Below, in pieces: positions 38,301 to 50,555 of a DNA stretch of 64,000 bases (position 1 is its first letter; each line of letters opens with the position of its first letter). Origin of the DNA: Axinella damicornis (Eukaryota; Porifera; Demospongiae; Axinellida; Axinellidae); assembly GCA_963931865.1 (NCBI GenBank), contig OZ007510.1:2131205-2195204 (forward strand), in the 5' to 3' direction. Under the pieces are notes generated by a model. The model was not told the origin of the DNA. It did not search any database and saw only the letters and a program-made list of their open reading frames with translations. A program made the translations under genes and the position numbers.

Positions 38301-41300
38301 TTCATGTTTGCGCATGCGCTTAATTATTACATAAAACCACGTGGATTTATGCAGAAGACGTCGCAAAACTATCCAAGTGTAAACAATGACGTCTATACCA
38401 CACAACGAAACCACGAAAACATGATCGCAGCTTTGACTCTCACGTTTGGAACTTGGTCTGTCATCAGTGCCATGAGGGATGAGACTACAATGACTACGCT
38501 GTCATCTCAGGTAAGCTTCACATCCAACACGAACGGTATAACACAATGACTTACCAAAACCAGTGCGTAGACAGTGTCTCTTCGTATATTCACTTCAGAG
38601 ATGCCCTCTGCTCGGGTTCGAGCGTCATCGCTGCACACCCAAGTCGCTAGCGCTGAAGGTACGCCATTATTGACAAAATACGATCGTGATACGGTTACGA
38701 ACACGTATCTGACGTCAACAAGCCACGGAAATGACGCGGTCTTATCCGGGATTCCCGGAATATCGAATGTCGGGAAATTAAGCGCATGCGCAAACGGTGG
38801 ATACCATGCAGGCGCTCTTTTCCCCCTCCTCCGCGCCTGGGTTCTCGAGGCTATAATTATATATACCTTGCTGACCCTAACTTGTGGGCATTGTTGCTTT
38901 GACTGCATGTTGTTTTATACATTCCCATCCCAGCATCCACGCCATCCCACAGATTTGCTGCTACTATGTTACCATGAATAATAACATGTCACCTCACAAC
39001 AACACAATAACTCCAGGCCAGCTCAACTGCTTGCTACATCATGACAACATGACAATATGTGGCTGATTAAACCATCAATGACATAACTTTTTGACATTAG
39101 TTCAGTGCACAGAAACGGAAAGACAGAGAGACATGGAAAGACAGACAGACACATACAGACAAAGATTTTGTTGCTTTTACAAGTTTCCATCGTTCTCCTT
39201 TTCAGCTCAAGTCTGATTATGCTCTGAACCCTGATGCTGCGTCTAGTGGAGATGTGCAGAAGAAGATCACCCCCTGGAGCAATGCAGCTGGGGTATTGGA
39301 TGAACTGTTCCCAGAACAGCCACCGCTGACAGTGCTAGAGTCAACAGGGAGACGTTCCTCACACCCAGGTGGTCTGGTTCTAGTAGCGTCCCTCGTGAGC
39401 AAGATTCCAAACCTTGGGGGTACGTAACTAGAGTCTGTTCTCTATGCAGTTAGAAATGTGGGCCTATGTGATACATGTAGTAAGTTTGGGAATGTGTGGT
39501 GAAGCTTTGGTTTGCTCAAGTCCACAGTGTTGAGTGCCTGCATGAGTGGGTGTTGTGTGGGTGAAACATTTTAAGCACTACCAAGTAAATCAAGCTGCAA
39601 AGTACTGCTTGTTTATGTATCTGTGTACTTGTGCAGCTTCAGCTGTGAACATAATTTCCTTATACCACCTGAAGTCAGACTTCTGTTGATGAACTTGAAG
39701 TAAAGTGACTAAGATAATTTTCTCTTGTCAATTGTACTTGCTGGCCTTGTTCTTGACTTGTGACAATGTGCTTGTTTTCGTCTGTCCAATCAACCACTTA
39801 ACAATCACCAACGCCAGAAACCCTACATACTTCAGGTCTGTTATGTGTGTTATGAAACACTGTCACCCAACTCCTTCCTCAATGCAAACAGTGACATGGC
39901 AAGTGTCAAAGGTTAGGTGAAGGTTCACCGTTACTTCTTGGTTTCTGTTATTGTGGGCTTTGTTTTGCTTTGACTGTTTCGCGCATTCCCATCCCACTTT
40001 TTCAGCAAAATACCAGGCTTCTTCATGTTATGATAAACATGTGACATCTAAGTTCATTTGAAGCTGATCATTGCTTGTTGGCAGCCAGCAATTGGCGCCA
40101 CGGTGGCCATTCCCAGACACATGACATAGAAGTCAATTAAATGTGAATGTAAAATTGGATGCATCTAATTGTGTAGCCGTTGCACAAAAATGTACCTGAT
40201 ATTCATTGGTAAGTATGGTTTCATTTTCCATTGTGACAGTGTATGAGAAAAGGGACCATCAGTTCCCAGGGTGATTATGCCCCATTAATGGTTCTATCCT
40301 ATACACAGTTGGTCGAGGGTGCAGCCCGATACCAATTAACCGTAACAATGCCCTGGGGTGTTAAAGTCGACCAATTAACTGTAACAATGCCCTAGGATGT
40401 TAATGTGGGTTAAAGTCGACCAATTAACCATAACAATGCCCTAGGGTGTTAATGTGGGTTAAAGTCGACCAATTAACCGTAACAGTGCCCTAGGGTGTTT
40501 ATGTTAAAGTCGACCAATTAACCGTAACAATGTCCTAGGGTGTTTATGTGGGTTAAAGTCTGAATGGAGGACTCTATCTTACTTAGATCATATCCCATAG
40601 TGAATGATGAATATTGTATGAGAGCTTTGACATAAATATCCTGCAGAAGCCATCAAAGCTTCCTCCTCATTAACTACATTAAGAATACAGAAGTTTGCAG
40701 GTTACTTGTCTAGCAGCATTGCGTATAGGCGTGTCTTTGCAAGCGATAATTGGTACAAGTACGTACTAGTACTTGTACCAATTATGGCTTGCAAAGACAC
40801 GCCTATACGCAATGCTGCTAGACAAGCAACCTGCAAACCTCTGTACCAGATACCAGACACACTAACTTTTCAAACCTAAGTTTTCGAAACTGTAAACGTG
40901 CGTACAAATGTGGCTAAGTATTGTGGTTTTGCACGAAGTGGTCTGTTTGGCACAGTAGTTGAAGATGATACTCACAGTGAGAGTGATTGAATTCAAAGTG
41001 AGAGAATTACAGAAATTTGTGAATTCTGGAGGAGGCTATCTAGTGGTTTTCTGTTGCTATGGCAATTGTGTATGGTGAGTAGCTTCATACCAAGGCCTGG
41101 TTGTGATGCTGTATGGTGAGTTATGGCCTCATTGTATTCTCACTGAGATTTCATTTAGGAAATCGATTGTCACTACAGTAAATATTCAACTACGAAGATA
41201 GCCCCTGCACTTAGTTGCAGGAAGTATTGTTGCCATGGCAACAGAAACACAGCAGCAGGGATCTATTGGAAATTGGGCATCCCTCTCCAACAGTAACGTT

Positions 41301-44300
41301 ACAATATAATGCTGCAGCTGTAATTATGCAGCTGTAATTATGCAGATGTAATTATGCAGATGTAATTATGCAGATGTAATTGTATAGCTAAAGCTAGACT
41401 AAGCTATCGGTAGCCTGAAGAAATTTTGCGGTCTCTTGGTACAGCTTGCATGCATACTATTGTGTAGTCTCATTCTCAGACCTTCCTTCTGAGGGGGTCT
41501 GGGCACGAGACAAACGAGACAAACTTTTGTGGTGATGCTGTGTGTACTTTTGAACAAGCCATTATTTGTTTGGAGATGAAAATAATATGATATAGCATTC
41601 CAGGTATCTCCCATATGGGCTACAATGGCAATTTGTCTGTCTCAGTGTTTATTGTGTTAGCGGAAACCCATTGTTTTGCCTAGTGTAGTATAGAGTTGTT
41701 AATTTCAATTGAGGTGTGTGTGTGTGTGTACATACACGTGTGTACTCCATAATTATTATGCACAAAGTTATAAGACTACATACAAAGCGTGTACATGTAG
41801 GAACTGCCAACATGAGCTAGATAAACTTCCAACATCTACTAGAATAAAATCTCTTAGCTCAACCCCTTGGCGTACTAGGGCAAGCTTCCAGAACTCATCA
41901 CTGTTGGGAAATCTTAGCAATGCAGCCGCATATGATAATGGTGTGGCTGGTTTTAATTCCCATGTGTTGGAATGCAGTGGTCTGTGAGAGCGGTACAGTT
42001 GTCTGCCATCCAATTAGCATCCCATTACGTCTTAAGATTGATTTACAGCACATGCCTGAAGTCATAAATGCTGTTATAGCTTAATACAATTACAATCGCA
42101 TTCTTAGCATTTAATGAGACTGTATTATAATATGTCTGATGGAAGTTTGCAGAATAAATAATTGTCATTGTCTTCGCTGCTCACTGGTGCATATTACATC
42201 ACTTGATTTGTGGGGTGGGGTTTGTCCATCAAAAACTCAGATCACTGCTAGAGACTACTAGAAATTACATTGGTTTTGCTATGCATTATCTTAAGTACTC
42301 ATGGAAAGGGTAATAGGTATATGCAAGAGTTCATAACAATAAGAGTGTGCAACTGCCATATGGGTTCCACTACCGCCATCTTAGCCGAGATGGTGGCAGT
42401 TGCACACTCTTATTATTATGAACTCTTGGTATATGAAGATATTTTAGCTGAATTATTACTAGGGATGAGGCTATTGTGCTTTTCTTTTGACCAGTTATGC
42501 TATTCCCCAGTCCGAATATGCTCTTGCTATATCCCGGTTATTCTCCAATTATGCTCTTGATATAGCTCACTTGAGATCCAAAGCATTGCTTCTGTATGCC
42601 AGTGGGAGGCGCATAAATCTTCAGTCTGAAGGCTGTGGAGAGGACTTCAGTTGGTCTAGTATTGAAAGTACAGACCGCGCAGAGCTAGAACCAGAACTAG
42701 AACTAGCTAGACCACTAGAATCTAGACTACTTTCGCTAGCAGCCTCACTGCTGGAAGCCATCCAGTGACACGAGGCAGAACTCGAACCCCAATTATGCCT
42801 GTATTTCCTCCGTTTATTCCCGCATTATGACTGTGCCGGCATAATAGCCTCATCCCTAATTATTACTATAGATTGCAATTATGTGACTGTAATCTTGGGA
42901 TTACATTATGTAACATGTACCCAAGATTTGTATTTCTATGTTTGTAGGGTTGTGCCGGACGTGTGAGATATTTGGAGTTAGCGAGCTGGCGTTGAGCAAC
43001 TTGAAGTTGCTGGAGGAAAACCAGTTTCAATCTCTCAGTGTCACAGCTGAAAAATGGATCAAATTGACAGAGGTATGGAGTGCCATATTGCTACCCTCTA
43101 CCTGCCTCCAGCTTAGATAATATGTTTACAAGGACATACTACATTGGTTAGGAGAGGAGAACCTTCTAAGAGCATTTTTTTCTTAGTACGTCTACTTAGT
43201 TCTATTCAAGTTTGCTGTCCCCCATCCTTTCATGAGTGCGTATATTACCCTTTTACAACCCTGGCCATTGCTAGATGTGGTCACTAAATTGCATTCCAAA
43301 GCAAAAGTTATTTTGAATCCTGTGAGTTGCTAGCCTTTAGCACAAAACTCTAAGTCAAAATATTTGTGATGTGCCCTATTTCTCATACCCTTCACCAGGT
43401 GAAGCTTGCTGCCCTGAAGGATTATCTGCTCTCAATGCGTGGGCAGGGCTACAGCATTGTGGGTGTGGAGCAAACTGCTCAGAGCCAGTGCATCACCAAG
43501 TACCAGTTCCAGCAGAGAACGGTACTTGTGCTGGGGTACGTAGGTACACTGTACGACATTCACTCTGTTCCCAGACTGTGTGGAAACTGGGAAGGATGCT
43601 AGTTAATGCATGACTGTACAAGAGTCGATCAACGGATAGTAGCAGCCTACTAGCAGTACATCACATTTTGCAACGTAGCTGACATCTTGGTTCTCAAGCT
43701 CTTATCAGACTTTAATCTCTGACACCAGTCTTTAAGTTCATCTCCCTGCCTTCTCCGTCTCTCTATCTGTTTCTAAAGTCTTAAGGTGCTGAAATACTGC
43801 TGCAAAATGATTATGAGTTTTTGCTTCCGATAAACAGGACGTGGCAGAATAGGTGTGCACTTTATGGGATGTCAGCCACATGCTACTAGGACATAATGGC
43901 TTGTCCATAAATCAACTAGACAGCCAATTAATACATGTGGTGAAACTTAGGGAGTCCAGTGGTTGCGTTTGTTTTGTCCCAGCTGCATGTGAGTGTCTAA
44001 TTTCATAAAAATTGGGCAGCACATTTCAGCATTACTTTATAGACTTCGAGTCCCACCAGTTGCACCTAGGAAGGGTTTTTCTCCAGGTTCTCTGGTTTCC
44101 CTTCCCAGGAGAGGCTCTAAAACAAGCCGTCAGTTGCTTCCTGCTAATCCTGCCCATTTGGGAAAAATGTTCCTAAAGAAAAAAAAAACGGAGGTAATCT
44201 CAACAGTGAGACATTAGCTAAATAATAGTGTAGTTCTTAATTTCCTTGGATTGAACTTTGGACTTAGCACTTTGAACTGTAGTACTAAGTTCTTATTTAT

Positions 44301-45264
44301 TGAGCACCATATCATGTGGTTGGCACTCAGCAATATACCTGGGTGTGTCAGTATGTTCTCATTCCCTTTTTACCATAATCAAATCATCTGAGTCACTCTT
44401 TTACTCAAATCAGCACATTAAATCTTCTGCTATGACAAAGTTTTGGTAATTAACCTGTTTGTGTACAACTATGAATATAAATAAACAAACTGATGGCTTA
44501 TTATAGCCTCACTTGCAGTACAATAATAGGGTAGTTACATCATAGTAAGGTTGAGGTTTCCTCGTAGTCAAGTGGTGGTATAAGTCTCGACAAAGATCAA
44601 CTTGCCGTACCTGTAGCTAGCAAAGGACAACCGGCACTGCTGGCATGTGGACTTTGCCTGTAAACAAATGTGGCAAGCTGCATAATACGTATGAACTGCC
44701 CTGCAGTAGTCACACCCCTTCTAAGAACTGTGGATCAACAGGAAACTGCCTATATAGAGCTTTAAAAATTGTGAGCAAGATGGTCAAAGGTCATCCTGAT
44801 TGTGTGAAAATATTTACAGCTGTTTATCCACCTACAAACAACAGTGATGACCTACGCAGCAATTCAAAGCTCTTTATTGGAGCCAGATTGCTCACTGGTA
44901 GGGTCTTTGATCAATGGCAAAAGAATCTGAATTGATGCACGGTATTCGGGCACACCCTGAAATAACAATTTTATGGTATCAGAATTCTCACGAAAATTAT
45001 GCCCAAAATGGAGTCGTTCATGAGTGCATGTCATTGTGGACGCCCTACCACATCCACTGTTCTGATCATGCATGTTTTCCTTCCCCTTTTTGTAGCAATG
45101 AGAGAGAGGGAATTCCCGTGGAGGTGATCCATCTTCTTGACGACTGTGTGGAAATCCCTCAGTTTGGGGTAATCCGGTCCCTGAATGTGCACGTTAGTGG
45201 GGCTCTGGTGATCTGGGAGTATGCCAAACAGCACACTGTGACGAATACCAACACACGATCATAG
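10775..45264 (+). CDS. TARBP1: TARBP1, tRNA guanosine-2'-O-methyltransferase, 27 exons
   Basis: TARBP1 is a SPOUT-family enzyme that 2'-O-methylates G18 of some tRNAs. A large helical-repeat N-terminal region precedes the catalytic domain. Unique 5' exons: 10775-11971 (399 codons, single exon), 12661-12730, 12840-12991, 13623-13675, 13901-13998 and 14201-14336. Exons 7-23 lie in the duplicated block (see separate entries). Exons 24-27 are 39206-39419, 42948-43072, 43399-43535 and 45096-45264. Counting one block copy, the total is 5154 nt, exactly divisible by three: 1717 residues, close to the ~1620 of the human protein. The catalytic domain (about residues 1530-1717) is highly conserved. The sequence GTG AAG ATG precedes the first codons, so ATG 10775 is the start. 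As assembled with both block copies the gene would be broken; see the duplication entry. Confidence 0.93.
12217..12233. repeat. Poly-G run in TARBP1 intron 1
   Basis: 17-nt G run followed by GCAATTC. A similar run at about 298-312 is also followed by GCAATTC, so both may belong to one repeated element. Confidence 0.8.
14450..14483. repeat. 34-nt poly-G run at block start
   Basis: Uninterrupted G run 60 bp inside copy 1. It has 31 G in copy 2 (26327-26357). Such a run hinders sequencing and may be why contigs broke near here. Confidence 0.95.
15483..15938. mobile_element. MITE-like element in TARBP1 intron 9 (copy also at 27363-27818)
   Basis: Termini are inverted: CCAGAGGAGGTTGGACA at the left and TGTCCAACCTCCTCTGG at the right, 17 bp each, enclosing about 456 bp without a transposase frame. 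This is a different family from the GTCTCGTTCCCAG elements. Confidence 0.65.
17098..17185 (+). other. tRNA-like sequence, probable tRNA-derived repeat (also 28978-29065)
   Basis: CTTCAATAGCTCAGTTGG includes a perfect Pol III A box (TAGCTCAGTTGG) and resembles the 5' end of tRNA-Tyr. A weak B box (ATTCAAGATTC) follows about 60 bp later. The anticodon arm does not fold cleanly and the T arm is degenerate. A decayed tRNA or a tRNA-headed SINE is more likely than a working gene. It lies in TARBP1 intron 11. Confidence 0.35.
19167..19480. mobile_element. Foldback element in TARBP1 intron 14 (also 31047-31360)
   Basis: Left end TTTTCACGAATAGATGCCA; right end, reversed, reads TTTCTGCGAATAGACGCCA. 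The interior has CCCTCGAATAAGTGCCGCA. No transposase frame. The inverted ends and TA-rich flanks fit a non-autonomous DNA transposon. Confidence 0.55.
20880..21065. repeat. Imperfect ~50-bp tandem repeat in TARBP1 intron 18
   Basis: About four units containing TACAAGAAAGTTACTAG and TTGACCCC(A)AAG...GCAGAGTTAT. Present in both block copies (32760-32945). Confidence 0.6.
23188..23564. mobile_element. Foldback element in TARBP1 intron 22 (also 35068-35444)
   Basis: Left end TAGCCTCATTCCCAGGCC, right end GGCCTGGGAACGAGGCTA, about 377 bp. Subterminal parts also pair (GCTTTTTGTTGCTTAC with the GTGCAAGCGACGGAAAGC side). Flanked by TA. Same terminal core as the other short elements here. Confidence 0.7.
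25080..25250. repeat. Pyrimidine-rich and (CA)n tract before TARBP1 exon 23
   Basis: CCCCTCCTCCCT-type DNA then CACACA repeats, ending 11 bp before the acceptor at 25260. It forms the unusual 3' end of a 2.3-kb intron. Also at 36960-37130. Confidence 0.75.
25523..25608. mobile_element. Short (~85 bp) foldback element, twin of 10000-10085 (also 37403-37488)
   Basis: GGTCTCGGCCCCAGACCC at the left and GGGTCTGGGCTGAGACTA at the right, extended by AAACCAACCCCAG pairing with CTGGGGTTGGTTT. The interior GCGATCCGTGCTGGGG is the same as in the copy at about 10000. Confidence 0.75.
26068..26267. other. Assembly gap, exactly 200 N
   Basis: A fixed-size run of 200 Ns. The sequence to its left equals the end of the repeat block, and the sequence to its right equals the block's start. 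A round-number gap is a scaffolding placeholder, not a measured distance. Confidence 0.99.
26268..37947 (+). repeat. Duplicated block, copy 2 (TARBP1 exons 7-23 again)
   Basis: 11,680 bp, matching copy 1 base for base over almost its whole length (offset 11,877, then 11,874, then 11,880). Exons: 26536-26632, 26706-26795, 27130-27335, then each copy-1 exon plus 11,880 up to 37141-37347. Differences seen: poly-G of 31 versus 34 nt (26327-26357 versus 14450-14483); G15520 versus T27400; a 6-bp in-frame insertion in exon 9 adding His-Leu (after LSAL); and C18889 versus T30769, changing Pro to Leu in exon 14. This copy is contiguous with the unique 3' half of the gene, so it is the better one to keep for a single-copy model. 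Confidence 0.95.
38253..38853. mobile_element. MITE-like foldback element, ~600 bp, TARBP1 intron 23
   Basis: Terminal inverted repeats of about 80 bp begin GCCTCGAG and share GGCGCGGAGGAGGGGGAAAA, GGTATCCAC and GCGCATGCGCTTAA. The right arm has two small insertions relative to the left. TA flanks both ends. Interior frames are short, with no transposase. It lies just after the end of block copy 2, so it is in unique sequence. Confidence 0.8.
40331..40560. repeat. ~48-bp tandem repeat, 5 copies, TARBP1 intron 24
   Basis: Units carry GTCGACCAATTAACCGTAAC followed by AATGCCCTAGGGTGTT and TTAAAGTCG. Lengths vary by a short TAATGTGGG insertion. Confidence 0.8.
40693..40838. repeat. 146-bp near-perfect palindrome, TARBP1 intron 24
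   Basis: Arms of about 70 bp start GTTTGCAGGTTACTTGTCTA and end with the reverse complement, differing at only a few positions. The centre AGTACGTACTAGTACT is itself palindromic, leaving almost no loop. A transcript would fold into one long hairpin. Confidence 0.88.
41313..41382. repeat. 14-bp tandem repeat
   Basis: Five units of GCAGATGTAATTAT (first two GCAGCTGTAATTAT) in TARBP1 intron 24. Confidence 0.8.
41464..41512. mobile_element. Very short foldback element
   Basis: TAGTCTCATTCTCAGACC and GGTCTGGGCACGAGAC arranged as an inverted pair about 45 bp long. A minimal member of the local TIR family. Confidence 0.5.
42324..42429. repeat. 106-bp hairpin-forming inverted repeat
   Basis: A left arm of about 36 nt (CAAGAGTTCATAACAATAAG onward to GCAACTGCCA) pairs with the right arm with one mismatch. 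An inner stem (CCGCCATCT / AGATGGTGG) leaves a short loop. Size and shape resemble a small-RNA precursor. It ends 30 bp before the element at 42460. Confidence 0.8.
42460..42858. mobile_element. MITE-like element with TA target duplication, ~400 bp
   Basis: Left TAGGGATGAGGCTATTGTGC and right GCATAATAGCCTCATCCCTA are inverted repeats of about 20 bp starting at a TA. The interior has a 93-codon open frame with no recognisable domain. It lies in TARBP1 intron 24, 90 bp before exon 25. Confidence 0.7.
42948..45264 (+). CDS. TARBP1: TARBP1 catalytic SPOUT exons 25-27
   Basis: Part of the TARBP1 gene, listed to mark the active site. With the end of exon 24 (39206-39419) these exons carry the three SpoU motifs. 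Motif 1 is SKIPNLGGLCRTCEIFG, with the conserved Asn and the Arg expected to act in catalysis. Motif 2 is VLVLGNEREGIP. Motif 3 is CVEIPQFGVIRSLNVHVSGA. Motifs 2 and 3 form the deep-trefoil knot that binds S-adenosylmethionine. All key residues are present, so the enzyme should be active. The protein ends shortly after IWEYAKQ. Confidence 0.95.
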
Positions 45265-47741
45265 ACAATACGGAACAACTGATGAATAATAGACCATTTG
45301 TTAGTACTATAATTATTATTTTCGGTTGTTTAATATGAGATGAACAACGTGGGTGCATTCTAGCAGATAGTGAATCAGAAGGTAAGCTGCTTCTAGCTGC
45401 ACACACATTGTTGCACTACATACGAATACCTTACAGTGAACTTCCTCTACGAATCATTGACTTTTGACATGATACTTTTGAAAGCTTATATCATTGGCCG
45501 TTATCTCACACAGTGTGATATCATATGGCTGTGGTGGCCATTTGTCCAAAGAGCAACTTCTGAGGTCTATTTAATTGTGGAACATCATAATTTTAGCGGT
45601 CACGTTGATAATGATGATCTAAAGATGACACACGTGTGCATCCTTAATGTACATCCCTTACCTAGCAACGGAACTGGTATGCAGACTAACCAATTAGCGT
45701 TAAGTTGATCAGTTTACTGGTTGCTTAGGCAATATCCCTCTTGCTATTATTGTGACGATGTCATCGTGCGGGTTGCTTGGGCGATATCCCTGGCCAAGCT
45801 TAAGTATTCCTTGTTATTATTATGATGATGTTGTCGTGCCAACGTGTGGCCATTATGCACTTGAGAGTGCAAAAGTTTTGTATGCAGTATGTTGTGGGTG
45901 TCTCATATGCATATTGTAGGATGGTGCAGTATGGCCTGCGTGGAGGTAGCCTTGTTCCCAATGAGAGCCTGGGAATGAGGCTAGCATGGAGGTCTCACTG
46001 GCCATCATAGAAATGTTTTCTGAGCCCTGATTGTACCTAACCCTGTAGCTTCAGGAGCAAGAGGAAGGTTTAAGAGCACTCGAGTAATCTCTAGTTAGTG
46101 TGGATTACGGCTACTGACATACAAACTCACCTAGCCTCGTTCCCAGGCCATGCGGAGTGGGAATGAGGCTATAACTATTCATGTTTGAAAAACAAAGTTG
46201 ATGAAATCAGTGGTAGGATTGATGCTAATTACCTTTTATGCATGCATCCGGTATATGCCATTTTTCAAGCCACTATATTTTGCTAAGAGTCCACATACAT
46301 GTGACATGCATGTGACATGCATGTGACTAAACAGGGATCAATGCATATAATAGGCATGAACCCATCTTTGCCTCAACTCAATCGACAGGAGAGTGACCAT
46401 TACAATCTAGGATCCAAGTGAAAAGGTACTTGAAGTGCAAAATCCCCCCTTGCATGTGTTGTCAAATTCTATGATACATGCATACAGCTCATGAAGTCTG
46501 AGATTCATATTATTGCTCAACGTATATGTAGCTGTAGGAGAACTAAGAGATGAGGTCAACCATTGCAGGCCAAAGTTGCACTATAGAGATGAGTAATTTG
46601 GAACTTTACTACAGACAACCATGGGAAGATATGCATTATGAGATAATATTAGCATAATATTTACTTTACTTTAAAGTAACTCCATTAGCTGCTCACATGC
46701 AGGAAACTGAAACTGGTCTCAGTGTCCTGTATGGGGGACCCCATAGGACTGATTTTTGGCACAGATGGCACCCCATAGTCCTGAGCTGGCTGGGCAACTC
46801 CCGGCTGTGAGTGGGTTCAGTGCCACATGCACAGACTAAGCAGAGTGTTGGATCTCTGTGGTGGCTCCACCTGAGCTGCAACCAACAGCAACAAGACCCA
46901 ATTACAGTACACGGTTGTGTCCTTCTTTAGGCTTGTTATAAACGTATTGACATTTCTATCGGTAAGGTCATAGCATTGCTAAGAGTTGAGATCAATCGTT
47001 AAGATTGCAGTGAAGTTCCAAAGTCTATGAGTATCTATCGAAAGCAGGACTGAAATTTTAAGGCTACATCAGTCATAGCCAATACGGAAGACTCTTGGTT
47101 AGTAAAGGTTATATACAGTAAACATAATATACAGGAGTGATTGCACTTCGCTATATACTCTTCTGTCCAGTTACAATAGCTGACTTTGTCCTCATTGCAA
47201 CAAAATTAATATCCTGCAAGAACTTTTGTATGTGTTAATACATTGAACTTGTAAGGCAATTTCATTTGAAGTGTAGCTATAGCACTTCAACTCTCTGAGA
47301 CAAGAACGTGGAGTCGCACATTAGACCTATATAGTTATGGGAATAAGACAATGCATTACCCCCGGTATAGTGTAATAACGTTGCATTATAAATTTGTTGC
47401 GTGTAGCGCACTGGTTGGGAAGTAGTGTATCATGAACCTCTGTCTCTCACGTTTCGTTCTGAATTACTCTCCAACCCAGATCTGTAATATACAGCCAGTA
47501 ATGAGGATGAATCATACGTAATAAAAGCATGCACAGAGTGAAATGTTGCCACTTGCCGCACATGTATATAGACACAGTAGTTGATGATCACATACATGCA
47601 TGTATTCAACTGGTAAAAGCTAGGGGAGCGCTATAAATGCATGCAGAGACAATGCATACAACAGATCATAATATAATTATATGAAATGGAAATCACTGCA
47701 CTGCAGTGACGTGATTTGGTGGTGAAAGTGCAATTATTGTA
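45265..47741. other. Intergenic, between convergent TARBP1 and CUB gene
   Basis: No supported gene. Two short foldbacks: 45945-45985 (TAGCCTTGTTCCCA ... TGGGAATGAGGCTA) and 46134-46172 (TAGCCTCGTTCCCAGGCC ... GGGAATGAGGCTA). An imperfect two-copy direct repeat lies at about 45719-45840. Segment 46690-46890 is more GC-rich than its surroundings and has a 62-codon minus-strand frame without a known motif. Both 3'UTRs should lie here, but I see no clear polyadenylation signal for either gene. Confidence 0.5.
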
Positions 47742-50097
<2,356 letters not shown>

Positions 50098-50555
50098 TGC
50101 ATAGAATTCTTGGACAAAATATCATTGCTTAGTTACGTCGTTTGGCTTTATAGTCTTCACAGTATAGGCTAATTACGTTAAGAGGACTATGTAGGCCAAA
50201 CAAAAAAGTTAAAGTTAATGTGGACGCGTACGTACATAATTTCCTGAATGTTCAACAAAGTTCAAAGTTCATTTAGAACACGACGCATAGGCTAGGCACG
50301 GTATATGTAGACTAAAAAATACATGAGACTACTACATAGACCTACCAATACGAAAAACAACCCACGCAACAAAATTTGTAATGAAACTATGAAAAGTAAA
50401 GTCAAATGGGTGAGTTTGCCACTGAGAATATCTCCTTTACATAGGGCAATTTAGGGCAATAATTGTACGCATGCGCGCTAGTACGTTACCGCTTTTTCGC
50501 GGGTGAAATTGGCAGAAACATTCATTCGAATTATCGCGCAACAAGGGTTTCCAAG
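50098..50555. promoter_or_regulatory. Divergent promoter region, CUB gene / KNTC1
   Basis: 458 bp between two divergent start codons. The part next to KNTC1 holds GCATGCGCGC and CGCGGG, the only CpG-dense spot nearby. No TATA box is obvious. Confidence 0.45.

Noticed and set aside
44561..44640. Possible tRNA (TCCTCGTAGTCAAGTGGT...)
   Set aside because: The start resembles a tRNA D-arm region, but no B box or closing acceptor stem follows.
46690..46890. Possible structured RNA in a GC-richer island
   Set aside because: I could not match it to any snRNA, 7SL or rRNA segment, nor find a convincing fold.
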